The notes under the pieces are model-generated. The model did not search any database. It worked only from the letters and a program-made list of their open reading frames with translations, and had not been told where the DNA came from. A stretch of DNA of 64,000 nt from Huiozyma naganishii CBS 8797 (lineage: Eukaryota; Ascomycota; Saccharomycetes; Saccharomycetales; Saccharomycetaceae). Of the stretch, positions 11,345 through 20,445 are shown one piece after another. The DNA lies in assembly GCF_000348985.1 (NCBI RefSeq), contig NC_035923.1, forward strand, positions 186,001-250,000. The letters run 5' to 3'. A program made the position numbers and the translations under genes. Numbering within the stretch: the first letter of the stretch is position 1; the number at the start of each line of letters is the position of its first letter.

Positions 11345-14300
11345 TTAAGAGTAAATTGATTGGTTCAGTTTAACCTTATCGTCGTTATGTTTGACATTGT
11401 GCTCAATGCTACTGCCGTCATCATCTTCACGGATACCACCATTCATAATTTGGTTACCATTGAAATTGGAGGAGGCTCCTTTTTTGGCAAACATCAAACT
11501 GTTCAAAGAACTAAAGGAAACGTTCTTTTTATGCTTTCTTATCGGATGGACCCTACTTGTAGTCAGGTTAGTAGCACTTGAGTTGTTTCGTTGATATAAA
11601 TCGGTCGCCATTGTGGTCGCTGAAGAGGGTAGACTACCGGTGCTAGAGCGCTCGGTCAAAGTTGGTCTCGCTTCTTTCACTTCCTCATTATTTACCTTCA
11701 CCACTGGCACTCTATTCACGCTTGGTGTGGTGATAGAAGTACCACGGCTAGTTGTACGTGATAGAGGAGGAGTGATACCCACTAGAGGTAAATTTTCATT
11801 GGATGATCTAGCAACAGGAATGCCAAAGTACCCACTACCTTCTGATTGAAGACTACCTGGAGAGTGGACAGACTTTAAGGAAGTGGGAAGTGATACGTTT
11901 CTCTGGTGCCTTTGTCTGGTTGGGGCATTTGTCATGGATGAACCAGTTGGTGTCGTCGACATAGGCTGCAATTTGGGCTGTTGATTCAATTGATTCAATT
12001 GCTGTGTCAACTGTTGGGGCAATAAACCAGCAACATAAGTATTCTCTGAAGTAGACGAGTGACTAGGCGATACTGTAGGTGTAGGGTTCATGGAAACTGG
12101 GTTCGCATAATAACTTCTCCCTTCCATAGTAATCAAATTGCCATTGTCGTCAATAGCAGGTGTGTTAATCTTGGTCCGGAAGCTACTCTCTGGCAAAGTG
12201 ATCGGAGAGTTTTGTATAGAAATGTACTGCGGCCTAGTCTGGTTTTGTCTGATGTTCATATCCATGAGGTGAACTGTCGAAGAGGAAGCATCGACTGAAT
12301 GACGAGGACCATTATATTCGTTCAAAGTTGGGACTGATGACCCACTTGTTGATCTGATAGCCCTAGGTTGTTTTCCTTGTTGCAGCTTCAAGACTCTATC
12401 CTCGATGAACTTCACTCTTTCAGGGGTAGTGTTAAAAGCACACAAACTTTTCAAATCTTGAACCCATTTTTTAAAATGCCTTAGTTCTTCCTCGCTCGGT
12501 TCATCAGATACAAGCTTAAATGTCCAGGTAACAACGTTCTTCGCTTCCTGCTCCTTCAGTAAATTTGCCTCCTTAAGTTCAATCTTTCTTTGCTGTTCCT
12601 CATGCTTCGTGTATCTGGACTTTGCAGGGTTCAGTAATTTCTTGAAAGGAATTTTCTTGCCCAGAACAGATTTGGGGGCGTCATACACCATTTTCGCAGA
12701 ATTATGAAGAGCAGGATTTAAGGATGCCGAAGACAGACTTTGAATGGAAGAGCCGTGATTATTTGGGACAGACGCACGCTTAGTTGCCTTCGTCAAGATC
12801 CTGCCTTCATTAAACAACACTCTACCGGTAAGGGTAAAATGGTGTTCAGACCCTTTTGATAAAGTACAGTCATTCAGCGGAATACTTAAGGTGGGTGTCA
12901 ACGAAGCTGTGTGGATGCCGCTTCCAGAGGCACTCGTTGTTGTAGTTGTTTGGTTTTGTGCAGTCGATGATACTCCCGAAGAGGCCGGTAGATGTGACCC
13001 CGCTCTGGTAGAATTGACGGGTTGTTTCCCAATTGTTTCATAGAAGTGACTACTTTCAAACTCGTGCAAGTAATTGGGCGTCAAAACAAAATAACCCTTG
13101 GTGTAATTCTTTGCGTAGTTTGATTTTTTGTAGAAATATCCTGCTCGGATGCATTTTGCGACAGAGCATTTCATATTTGGATACACAATATCCGAAAGTT
13201 TCCGTAACGGAGGTATTGGATCATTGGATTTCAAGTCTAACAAACATGAAGGATGATGAGAGACGAAATGGTCCCATTCCACAGCGGGTGGCTTAGTGAG
13301 CAATCCTTGTTGCAACTCATGGCACAAATTTTTGATCATCAATCTTGCCTCGGAATCCATCAGAGCAGAATACCGTTGTAAAGCATGTTGCAACTTCCCG
13401 TAAATTATTTTCTCCAATTTCATACCGGACGACTGTAAATTGATGAACGCCTCTCGCAAGTAATTTTCCTCGGCGATTTGTCTCTTCAATTGAAGATCTA
13501 GCTGCAGTTTCAACAGGTATGGATCGTGCTTTGGGTGCAAATGGATCGAGTCAGGATTGGTTTGCGCTGAAGACTGGGTGCTCATGAATTTCACAGAGGC
13601 AATATACTTGCCCAGCAGCTTTTGCGTAAGCATCAAGTGTGTCTTGATATTGGTCTTGAAGTCTCCATGCAAGTCTTTGATCTCTTTAATCTTGAAGTTC
13701 AGATCCTTGCGCAAACTGTCCAGTTTTGGAATCACCGTAGTCGAGATCTCTTTCGAGATTTTCAACTGTTGGTTGGCCATTGCCACATGATGTTTTTTCA
13801 AAACGACTTGCAAGTCCTGCACGGACCCAGAACCAAACTTCATAAACCCTGACGCAGCAAGTACCTCAGTATTCTCTTTACCATTGTAGTTAGCGGCGAA
13901 GGGTGCATTCGGAAGCCGTGACTCAGACTCAAACTCTGTGCCATACATATTAGGAGCGTCATCGGGTATAGTTGATGATGAAGCGGCAGCCGCTTTCTGT
14001 TGCGCTAGTGTTTTCGGCTGTTGCTTCTTGATTGGTTTCGCAGTGGTGAGCGGATCGATTAGTTTGTTAGTACCTTCCTCCAAATCAGTCAAGAAGGGGA
14101 ATTTAATGCTTGCCTTCAACTGTAAGTGAATTCTGGCAAACTGTTCCTCCGAATAGGCCACCTCTCTGAGGTAGTTACTTAAACCCTTCAGAACTTTCTT
14201 CCATTTATGAAACCTGTCCATCAAGATATCGGTAGGGTACTCCCTGACGTAATAGCTCTCCGCCTCGTCGTCCGCACCGGCCTCTTGCATAGTATTCTGC

Positions 14301-14623
14301 GAGACTGCCAGCGGGTTGGGTACGGGCACACCAACGTAATAGGGAGAACGCTCATTCGTTTTAGGTAAAATGTAGTCCTTGTTGGCAGACAGGTGCGAAC
14401 TGGTCTGGTTATCTTTCAAAGTGAGACTGTCGGGCAACATATCGATCAGATACTGCGAGGAGTGGACAGAGTGAAAATCGTCTTGACTGTTGTTCCCAGG
14501 CTTCGACACCCTTCTCACACCATAGTTCGGGCTAAGCTGGTTCGGCGTCGACACATTGCTGAAGCTTTCCCCACCGAGCGCATTTTCGGGTGGGATTGGC
14601 TTCACGCTAAAGTAATCCGACAT
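11345..14623 (-). CDS. ASK10: Ask10/Rgc1 family regulator of the Fps1 glycerol channel
   Basis: Plasma-membrane-associated regulator that opens the aquaglyceroporin Fps1 and is phosphorylated by Hog1. The first ATG of the frame, at 14623, gives MSDYFSVKPIPPEN and 1092 residues (about 1146 in S. cerevisiae). A BAR-like helical region spans roughly residues 120-470, with KEYPTD-type and DPYLLKLQLDLQLKRQ motifs. A split PH-like region follows (AGYFYKK...KGYFVLTPNYLHEF, about 490-750). The Ser/Thr/Gln-rich tail ends in RVHPIRKHKKNVSFSSLNSL and KLNQSIYS, as in the yeast paralogues. Both Ask10 and Rgc1 match, and the location between TPC1 and ESP1 (YGR096W-YGR098C) decides for ASK10. Confidence 0.92.
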   Translation of the reverse strand: MSDYFSVKPIPPENALGGESFSNVSTPNQLSPNYGVRRVSKPGNNSQDDFHSVHSSQYLIDMLPDSLTLKDNQTSSHLSANKDYILPKTNERSPYYVGVPVPNPLAVSQNTMQEAGADDEAESYYVREYPTDILMDRFHKWKKVLKGLSNYLREVAYSEEQFARIHLQLKASIKFPFLTDLEEGTNKLIDPLTTAKPIKKQQPKTLAQQKAAAASSSTIPDDAPNMYGTEFESESRLPNAPFAANYNGKENTEVLAASGFMKFGSGSVQDLQVVLKKHHVAMANQQLKISKEISTTVIPKLDSLRKDLNFKIKEIKDLHGDFKTNIKTHLMLTQKLLGKYIASVKFMSTQSSAQTNPDSIHLHPKHDPYLLKLQLDLQLKRQIAEENYLREAFINLQSSGMKLEKIIYGKLQHALQRYSALMDSEARLMIKNLCHELQQGLLTKPPAVEWDHFVSHHPSCLLDLKSNDPIPPLRKLSDIVYPNMKCSVAKCIRAGYFYKKSNYAKNYTKGYFVLTPNYLHEFESSHFYETIGKQPVNSTRAGSHLPASSGVSSTAQNQTTTTTSASGSGIHTASLTPTLSIPLNDCTLSKGSEHHFTLTGRVLFNEGRILTKATKRASVPNNHGSSIQSLSSASLNPALHNSAKMVYDAPKSVLGKKIPFKKLLNPAKSRYTKHEEQQRKIELKEANLLKEQEAKNVVTWTFKLVSDEPSEEELRHFKKWVQDLKSLCAFNTTPERVKFIEDRVLKLQQGKQPRAIRSTSGSSVPTLNEYNGPRHSVDASSSTVHLMDMNIRQNQTRPQYISIQNSPITLPESSFRTKINTPAIDDNGNLITMEGRSYYANPVSMNPTPTVSPSHSSTSENTYVAGLLPQQLTQQLNQLNQQPKLQPMSTTPTGSSMTNAPTRQRHQRNVSLPTSLKSVHSPGSLQSEGSGYFGIPVARSSNENLPLVGITPPLSRTTSRGTSITTPSVNRVPVVKVNNEEVKEARPTLTERSSTGSLPSSATTMATDLYQRNNSSATNLTTSRVHPIRKHKKNVSFSSLNSLMFAKKGASSNFNGNQIMNGGIREDDDGSSIEHNVKHNDDKVKLNQSIYS

Positions 14624-15162
14624 GATAACACAGCCAGGGAGCGCACGAAAGGAAAGCTCCAAGACAGAAAAAAAAGAAACGAACGGGAAAACAATCACAC
14701 CAGTTGGTCACCCAACTCCTTCTCTCGAGGGTTCCGAATCAAGACCTGCTAAACCGGACGGTCTCAAGAACCACTAACTGGCCTATTAAATACACTCGAA
14801 CGACGAACAGCTTTCTTGCCAAATCAACTGTCACGGTTTTTTGCTAAAAATAAAAGAGTTTTTCCGATCGCATCACGTGGAGCTGAAATTAATCCGGTTT
14901 TCCCTCTTTCGGATGTTCCCAGTTCGGTAAGTGTTTCCGTATTGGGTGAAAATGGTCCTAATCGGGTATATTATGGGGGGACTCAGGCCCTCCCCACGCA
15001 ACTGCGCTGGCAACCTGGGCTCGAGACTCACAGTCTCGAGACTCACGGTCTCGAGGGACAAGCCTCGGAGCAGTCGCCTCGGAGTGCTGTCTCAGGGATG
15101 TGACACACAACAACTGGAATGCTGGGGGAGGGACAGGGCATAAACCCAGACGTCTTATTGCT
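14624..15162. promoter_or_regulatory. ASK10 promoter and TPC1 3' flank
   Basis: 539 bases. ATCACGTG at 14872-14879 is a consensus Cbf1 (CDEI-type) site, but no AT-rich CDEII or CCGAAA core follows, so it is not a centromere. The half near TPC1 is GC-rich and carries the CTCGAG tandem described separately and two CCTCGGAG copies at 15063-15070 and 15077-15084. Confidence 0.5.
15020..15055. repeat. Three CTCGAG palindromes at 15-base spacing
   Basis: CTCGAG occurs at 15020, 15035 and 15050. The intervening sequence is AGACTCACA/GG, giving a 15-base tandem unit of about 2.4 copies. The middle copy extends to the perfect palindrome GTCTCGAGAC. CTCGA is the core recognised by the Xbp1 repressor in S. 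cerevisiae, so a regulatory role is possible but not shown. Confidence 0.75.
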
Positions 15163-16156
15163 CTAGGGCAGTTTACTACCGTGGCGCGATGGTGTGGCTG
15201 ATGCAGCTGCAAAGGACAGCACAAATTCGTAGGCCCACAGGCTGAGTGCTGTGTTGGAACGGACTTGCATAGAGCGATACCCAGTCCACGGTAGAGTGCC
15301 ATTCGGGCCCTTCCGTTTTCCAAATATGGGCACCTAGAGATAGCATTGTGCTTTTCCCGCGGTACGGGTCCAATAATGAGGATTTCGTCCCGTTTCCCGC
15401 TGGAACCTGTGGAGAGAACTTGTCAATGTGTATGGAATTTTGTAACTGGACCCGCCTCCGGATAGTGTCGATCGGGAAGGTGACCACTTTGGACACAACC
15501 CCGCTGATGGAGCTTGCGCTATGGTTCAAAATGTTGACTAGACGTCGGTTACCATTGTCTTGCTCATCGCAAAATATCTTGATACTCTCGTAGGTACCAA
15601 ACATGGTTGCCGTCGCCATGGTGATTGTCGCCATAGACATGACAGACCCTCTGAAAAACCCGTGGATGCCCTCATGCACCCATATGTCTCTGATAGCATC
15701 CTTAGTGTTGAATAAAACAGCCGTCTGGTTCGCGACAAATCTGGTTCTTAAAACGTCAAATGGGTAGGACACGAGGGAACTCGTCATGCCGGCCAGAGCG
15801 CCAACCGTGACACTGTGTATTTGACCGTTTATCGTGTAATCTTTCAACATATTGCTGTACCATGAGTAAGAACTGAACTGAATTCCACCGTACAAAACGT
15901 AGAGCATCATTCCGGGCACATTCCCCTTCCAAAATGCTCGGAGCCCCTCCCGTTCCATTACGTCAGAGATAGTACGCACAATGGTCTTGGAATCCCCCCA
16001 GGGTGTAATTTGGAATCGAATCTTCAAAGTGTCCAGTGGTGTGGTCACCACCCTGGCGACAAGTCCGGATATGCTTCCCGCTAGTAAACTGGCCGTCACG
16101 TTAACATTCTCCCCTTTACGCAAAAAATCGTGGGTCTCATGCACCTTCTCACCCAT
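15163..16156 (-). CDS. TPC1: Mitochondrial thiamine pyrophosphate carrier Tpc1, broken frame at the 3' end
   Basis: Six-helix mitochondrial carrier that moves thiamine pyrophosphate across the inner membrane. The first ATG, at 16156, gives MGEKVHETHDFLRKGENVNV. The three carrier signatures PLDTLKIR, PFDVLRTR and PIDTIRRR are present. After WKTEG (about 15312) the ATG frame continues with unrelated residues and stops at 15176-15178 (326 codons). The conserved C-terminus is present in other frames: ALYRGLGIALCKSVPT in the second frame (about 15258-15303), then LSLWAYEF in the third, ending at a stop at 15163-15165. Each break equals one missing base (or two extra). As written, the protein lacks the last transmembrane helix. 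This is a sequencing error or a recent lesion. It is divergent from RRP46, as YGR096W-YGR095C. Confidence 0.88.
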
Positions 16157-16317
16157 TAAAACAGCAGTAGCAACAAAAGCCACTCCCGCAGGTTCAACAC
16201 CAGAGTATCGGCAACTCTAACAAAATAACCAACCGCTTAAGTGCTTGCTCAATGCAGATCAAAGATCGTCTCCATACTGCATGTACCTTTTACTTTTCTA
16301 TTTACTCTTAAAATTAC

Positions 16318-16352
16318 GAAAATTTTATTAAAAGTTCTAATTGATAGATGAG
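16318..16352 (+). promoter_or_regulatory. RRPE and PAC-like motifs upstream of RRP46
   Basis: GAAAATTTTA at 16318-16327 fits the RRPE core, and GATGAG at 16347-16352 is the PAC core. The pair is typical of ribosome-biogenesis gene promoters and fits the exosome gene just downstream. The short distance to the start codon is unusual. Confidence 0.5.
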
Positions 16353-16409
16353 ATGAACTGTATTGCACATGGTGCTCTGCGACTGAAAGAGGCGCTATAC
16401 AATAGGACA

Positions 16410-17078
16410 ATGGGGATCCAAACTGGGTACCTGGATCAAGTAGATGGCTCTGCTCACTATAAAACGGATACAACTGCCCTACTGTGCAGTGTTACGGGCC
16501 CCATAGAGCCGAAACCACGCCAAGAACTGCCAACTCGGATGGCGTTAGAGGTAATAGTAAGACCCGCACTGGGTGTGCCACTCACAAGAGAGGTGGAAAT
16601 TCAGGACAAACTTAACTCTATACTAGGGTCCATTATCGTTGTTCACCGCTACCCTCGTCAGTTGTGCCAAATTACATTTCAAATATTAGAGTCAGGTGAG
16701 GACCCTCATTTGTTCGACAGTAAAGAATTGGTTGCCTGCGTGAACGCTGCAACTTTAGCGCTGATTGATGCAGGTATAGCAATGAACTCCCTTGCTATTG
16801 GTTGTGTTATTGCTGTCCTCCCTGAATCAGACGGTAAGCACATTATAGACCCAACGGATGAGCAACTGAGGAATGCCATATCTGTCCATTCATTGGTATT
16901 ACAGTTAGTAGACGGCTCGAAAGTGGTGAACAATGTACTGCTTTTGGACAGTTACGGCGATTTCACCGAAAAAATACTGTTCGAAGTCCTCGAATTAGGT
17001 GAAAAGTATATTCTGAACAAGGCACAGGATTTCAGAAAACTGATCCAAGAGAGGATAGAGGCGAGCATCTTAAAATGA
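16410..17078 (+). CDS. RRP46: Exosome core subunit Rrp46
   Basis: RNase PH-fold subunit of the nine-subunit exosome ring, acting in 3' processing and decay of rRNA, snRNA and mRNA. The ATG at 16410 gives MGIQTGYLDQVDGS, matching the yeast start, and 222 residues against 223. An earlier in-frame ATG at 16353 would add 19 residues without homology. Conserved blocks are CSVTGPIEPKPRQELPT, YPRQLCQITFQILESGED, ALIDAGIAMNSLA and NVLLLDSYGDF. As in other eukaryotic ring subunits, catalytic RNase PH residues are not expected. It is convergent with VAS1, with only 75 bases between the stops. Confidence 0.95.
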   Translation: MGIQTGYLDQVDGSAHYKTDTTALLCSVTGPIEPKPRQELPTRMALEVIVRPALGVPLTREVEIQDKLNSILGSIIVVHRYPRQLCQITFQILESGEDPHLFDSKELVACVNAATLALIDAGIAMNSLAIGCVIAVLPESDGKHIIDPTDEQLRNAISVHSLVLQLVDGSKVVNNVLLLDSYGDFTEKILFEVLELGEKYILNKAQDFRKLIQERIEASILK

Positions 17079-17153
17079 ACCAACTCTTCTGACCAATCGC
17101 GGTAACCTCATCATCATTATATTTACATATGAACTTTACATCATTTAGTATAT

Positions 17154-20100
17154 TTACAGAATTTTTTTAAAATTGGAAACCATATCACTAAAAGTGGATA
17201 TTTGAACCTGTAGTTCTTCCATACGCTGTTTATTGGTGTTTCTAATTTCACTACCGACTTTTACAAGATAATCCTGACTGTTTGCAACCAGTTGAAGAGG
17301 ACGCAACCTGTTTTCTAATTTTTTGATTCGTTTTTCCAACCTCACAATTTTATCCTCTACCTCGTTTATGTGGCCTTTGATTTTCAATCCTACTTTGATG
17401 GTTGTGTTGATCGATGAAAACACCCAATCATCTTTCGCCTTTGGCTCTTGAGTGGTCAAAGTGATGGTTTTCACATTGTTTTTCAGAATATATTCCAGAA
17501 AAGACGCATTAGAGGTAAGTACCTCAAATACATCATCTTTGTTAATAGTAATTTCTATCTCAGCATTCTTCATAATTCCGTATTGATTGCATAAAGACCT
17601 ACTTTCACTGATGGTAGCCCATAGCATTTCAACAATTTTTGAGACTCCAGGATCGGTAATGTTCCCAGGGAACACTGGAAATTTCTGAGCGAGAACAGAG
17701 CCTACTGCCGGAGTAGTCTTTGGTAGCCGTTGCCACAGTTCTTCTGTAACGAAAGGCATCATGGGGTGAGTGAGTTTTAGCGCCGTGTCTATAGCCACAT
17801 ATAGCATCTTTTTTCCAGAGTCGATATCCGATTGGGTCCCTTTTTGTATCACGAATTTGAAATATTCAATAAAGTTGTCGCATATTTGGTACCAGAGTTG
17901 GTAAATCAACTGAGTTACTGCTGCAAAATCCCTTTCTTCAAAGCTGTTACTCACTGATCTAGCAGATAAAGAAAGTGTATGCAACATCCATTTTTCGATC
18001 ACTGTGCTAGGACGCAAACTACTTATACTCTTTGGTGGCTGAAATGTATCACCCAAATTTAGGAGCAAAAATCTTGTAGCTTGATAGAACTTGTTTATGA
18101 ATTTTCGGTAGTTTTCGACCCTTTTAATGTCCAGATTTATGTCATTACGATTGTTATTTGTGGTGTACGAACATAATGCAAATCTCAGTGCATCAGTTCC
18201 GCACGATGGAATACCTTGTGGATACATTTTCTTCTGATCTTTTAAAGCCCTTTCTATCTCCTTCAATGGTACATTACCGCACTGAATTTTCTCTTGTAAC
18301 TCTTTCAAAGATACACCATTTACTACATCAAGTGGATCAATTACATTTCCCAGAGATTTGGACATTTTTCTTCCATTCGCATCTCTTACAAGCGGGTGAC
18401 AAAATACCTCTTGGAAAGGAACCGTACCAATCAATTTAACACTGAGCAAAATCATCCTTGCAACCCAAAAAAAAAGGATATCCCATCCGGTTTCTAGCAG
18501 TGTATATGGGTAAAACGTTTTGAGATCAGGGGTGAGTCGGGGCCAGCCTAATGTTGACAGGGCCCATAATCCCGAAGAGAACCATGTGTCTAAAACATCC
18601 TCGTCCTGTTCTAATGTAAATGATTTATTGGGAAAAAATTGTTGAGCTTTCTTTTCAGCTTCTTCAAAACTTGTAGCTGCAACCCAATATCGCCCGTCTG
18701 ATCTTTGAGGATCTTCATCCGCGATACGAACAAAGTACGCCGGGCAACGGTGCCCCCACCAGAGCTGTCTTGATATACACCAATCTTCAACATTTTCTAA
18801 CCACCTAAAGTATTCTGCTTCAGAATGCTCCGGTCTAATTTTGATATCGCCATTTTTGACTACCCTTATTGACTGTAATGCCATTTCTTTCTGTGATACC
18901 CACCATTGTGGTTTTAGCAATGGTTCAATGACATCCCCTGATCGGCTACAGATCGGAACGGACATGGCATGTTCCACCTGCCCTTTAATAAAGTTTCTTT
19001 TCATCAGCTCTTGCGTCACCTTCACTCTGGCTTCAAATCTCTTCATTCCTTCCCATCCGGGACCGGTATTTTTATTCAAAAGCCCATCGTCTGAGAATAT
19101 ATTGACGAACTCCAGGCCGTGCTTTTTACCCACACGATAATCATTAAGATCATGAGCGGGTGTAATTTTAACTGCGCCTGTGCCAAATTCCATATCAACT
19201 ATATCCTTATCCAAAACGATGGGCAGGATTCGATCAAGAAGAGGGTGTTGGACATACTTTCCATGTAAGTGTTTATAACGTGGATCCTCCGGGTGCACTG
19301 CAATTGCCGTGTCTCCAAATATAGTTTCAGGTCTTGTAGTGGAGACAACAAGATTTTCCCCGTCTGGGGAATCAATCACTGGATATCCTATCAAAGTTAG
19401 CGTACCAAACTCAACAGGCTCATCGTACCCAGGAACTATTAAAAATGTTTTTCCTTTGATTTCGATATTTTCCACTTCAAGATTTGATATTGCAGTTCTC
19501 AAGCAGGTTGACCAATTAACAAGCTTAGTGTCTCTATAAATCAAACCCTCATCATGCAGCTTGACAAACGCTTCTGTAACGGCTTTGGATCTAACCGTAT
19601 CTAGAGTAAAACTTTCCCGAGACCAATCGTAGGAACCACCCATCTTTTTTATCTGAGTTTTAATTGTCTTATGATAGTCATCTTTCCAATCCATTATTTT
19701 GTCAACAAACACATCCCTACCATAATCATTTCGGGTCTTTTTCTCAGTTTTCCAAAGCTTACGCTCTACCACAGATTGTGTGGCAATTCCTGCATGATCG
19801 AACCCGGGAAGAAATAGCACAGTCTTACCTTTCATCCTGTTAAATCTCACTAAGGAGTCTTGGAGAGCAATTGTTAATGCATGTCCAATATGGAGTGATC
19901 CTGTAATATTCGGTGGAGGAGATGGGATTGAGAAAACACCTTCTGGCTTAATTTTCCCAGTTGCTGTAAATTGCGGTTTGAAGAGTTTTTGCGCTTCCCA
20001 CCACTCGTACCACCCTCGCTCTGTTTGCTGAGGATCATATGATTTGGCTTCATCACCATGGATGTCTGGTAATGATTTCATCTTGATAGGTGGGCCTACT

Positions 20101-20234
20101 TGAGATGCACAAGTGCTGCTTGTTCGTTTGGATGCACATCGTATCCTTATATTTGTTGCTGTATGCCAATTGGGGGAGCAACATCGAAGGACATTCCATA
20201 ATCTTTTCGGCGAATTTAACTTTACAGGGGCCAT
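17154..20234 (-). CDS. VAS1: Valyl-tRNA synthetase Vas1, with a mitochondrial-type N-terminus
   Basis: Class I synthetase that charges tRNA-Val. The HIGH motif is in GSLHIGHALTIALQ near residue 115 and KMSKS is in GRKMSKSLGNVIDP near residue 630. The editing-domain TTRPET and the C-terminal coiled-coil arm are present. The protein is 1026 residues against 1104 in S. cerevisiae. The first ATG (20234) opens a Lys/Arg/Ser/Thr/Cys-rich, acid-free leader that looks like a mitochondrial presequence. A second in-frame ATG at 20081 (MKSLPDIHG) corresponds to the classical cytosolic start. The lysine-rich cytosolic appendage (about 80 residues) of yeast Vas1 is missing, and the C-terminal third is unusually divergent. 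It sits between RRP46 and DRN1, as YGR094W. Confidence 0.92.
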   Translation of the reverse strand: MAPVKLNSPKRLWNVLRCCSPNWHTATNIRIRCASKRTSSTCASQVGPPIKMKSLPDIHGDEAKSYDPQQTERGWYEWWEAQKLFKPQFTATGKIKPEGVFSIPSPPPNITGSLHIGHALTIALQDSLVRFNRMKGKTVLFLPGFDHAGIATQSVVERKLWKTEKKTRNDYGRDVFVDKIMDWKDDYHKTIKTQIKKMGGSYDWSRESFTLDTVRSKAVTEAFVKLHDEGLIYRDTKLVNWSTCLRTAISNLEVENIEIKGKTFLIVPGYDEPVEFGTLTLIGYPVIDSPDGENLVVSTTRPETIFGDTAIAVHPEDPRYKHLHGKYVQHPLLDRILPIVLDKDIVDMEFGTGAVKITPAHDLNDYRVGKKHGLEFVNIFSDDGLLNKNTGPGWEGMKRFEARVKVTQELMKRNFIKGQVEHAMSVPICSRSGDVIEPLLKPQWWVSQKEMALQSIRVVKNGDIKIRPEHSEAEYFRWLENVEDWCISRQLWWGHRCPAYFVRIADEDPQRSDGRYWVAATSFEEAEKKAQQFFPNKSFTLEQDEDVLDTWFSSGLWALSTLGWPRLTPDLKTFYPYTLLETGWDILFFWVARMILLSVKLIGTVPFQEVFCHPLVRDANGRKMSKSLGNVIDPLDVVNGVSLKELQEKIQCGNVPLKEIERALKDQKKMYPQGIPSCGTDALRFALCSYTTNNNRNDINLDIKRVENYRKFINKFYQATRFLLLNLGDTFQPPKSISSLRPSTVIEKWMLHTLSLSARSVSNSFEERDFAAVTQLIYQLWYQICDNFIEYFKFVIQKGTQSDIDSGKKMLYVAIDTALKLTHPMMPFVTEELWQRLPKTTPAVGSVLAQKFPVFPGNITDPGVSKIVEMLWATISESRSLCNQYGIMKNAEIEITINKDDVFEVLTSNASFLEYILKNNVKTITLTTQEPKAKDDWVFSSINTTIKVGLKIKGHINEVEDKIVRLEKRIKKLENRLRPLQLVANSQDYLVKVGSEIRNTNKQRMEELQVQISTFSDMVSNFKKIL

Positions 20235-20445
20235 CAATGGTTAAAGTACGTAGTACTAACAAAGAATGGACTTATAGTCAGCTAGCTGCATAGCGATACT
20301 TGGTATACAATATTCAACGTCTCGTCCGTTTTTACTTTAACTGTAGTTTCAAAAAATATATAGTTATATAATGTATGTTCAAGGAAAAAAGAGTTAAGGC
20401 ATATTATACAGCGAGTAAGCCTAACAAGGGCTGCGGCAAAAAAAT

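Noticed and set aside
14872..14879. Centromere element CDEI (ATCACGTG)
   Set aside because: No AT-rich CDEII and no CCGAAA-type CDEIII follow on either strand. A Cbf1 promoter site is more likely.
20254..20262. TACTAAC branch sequence near the VAS1 start
   Set aside because: It is on the strand opposite to VAS1, and no gene on that strand could use it.
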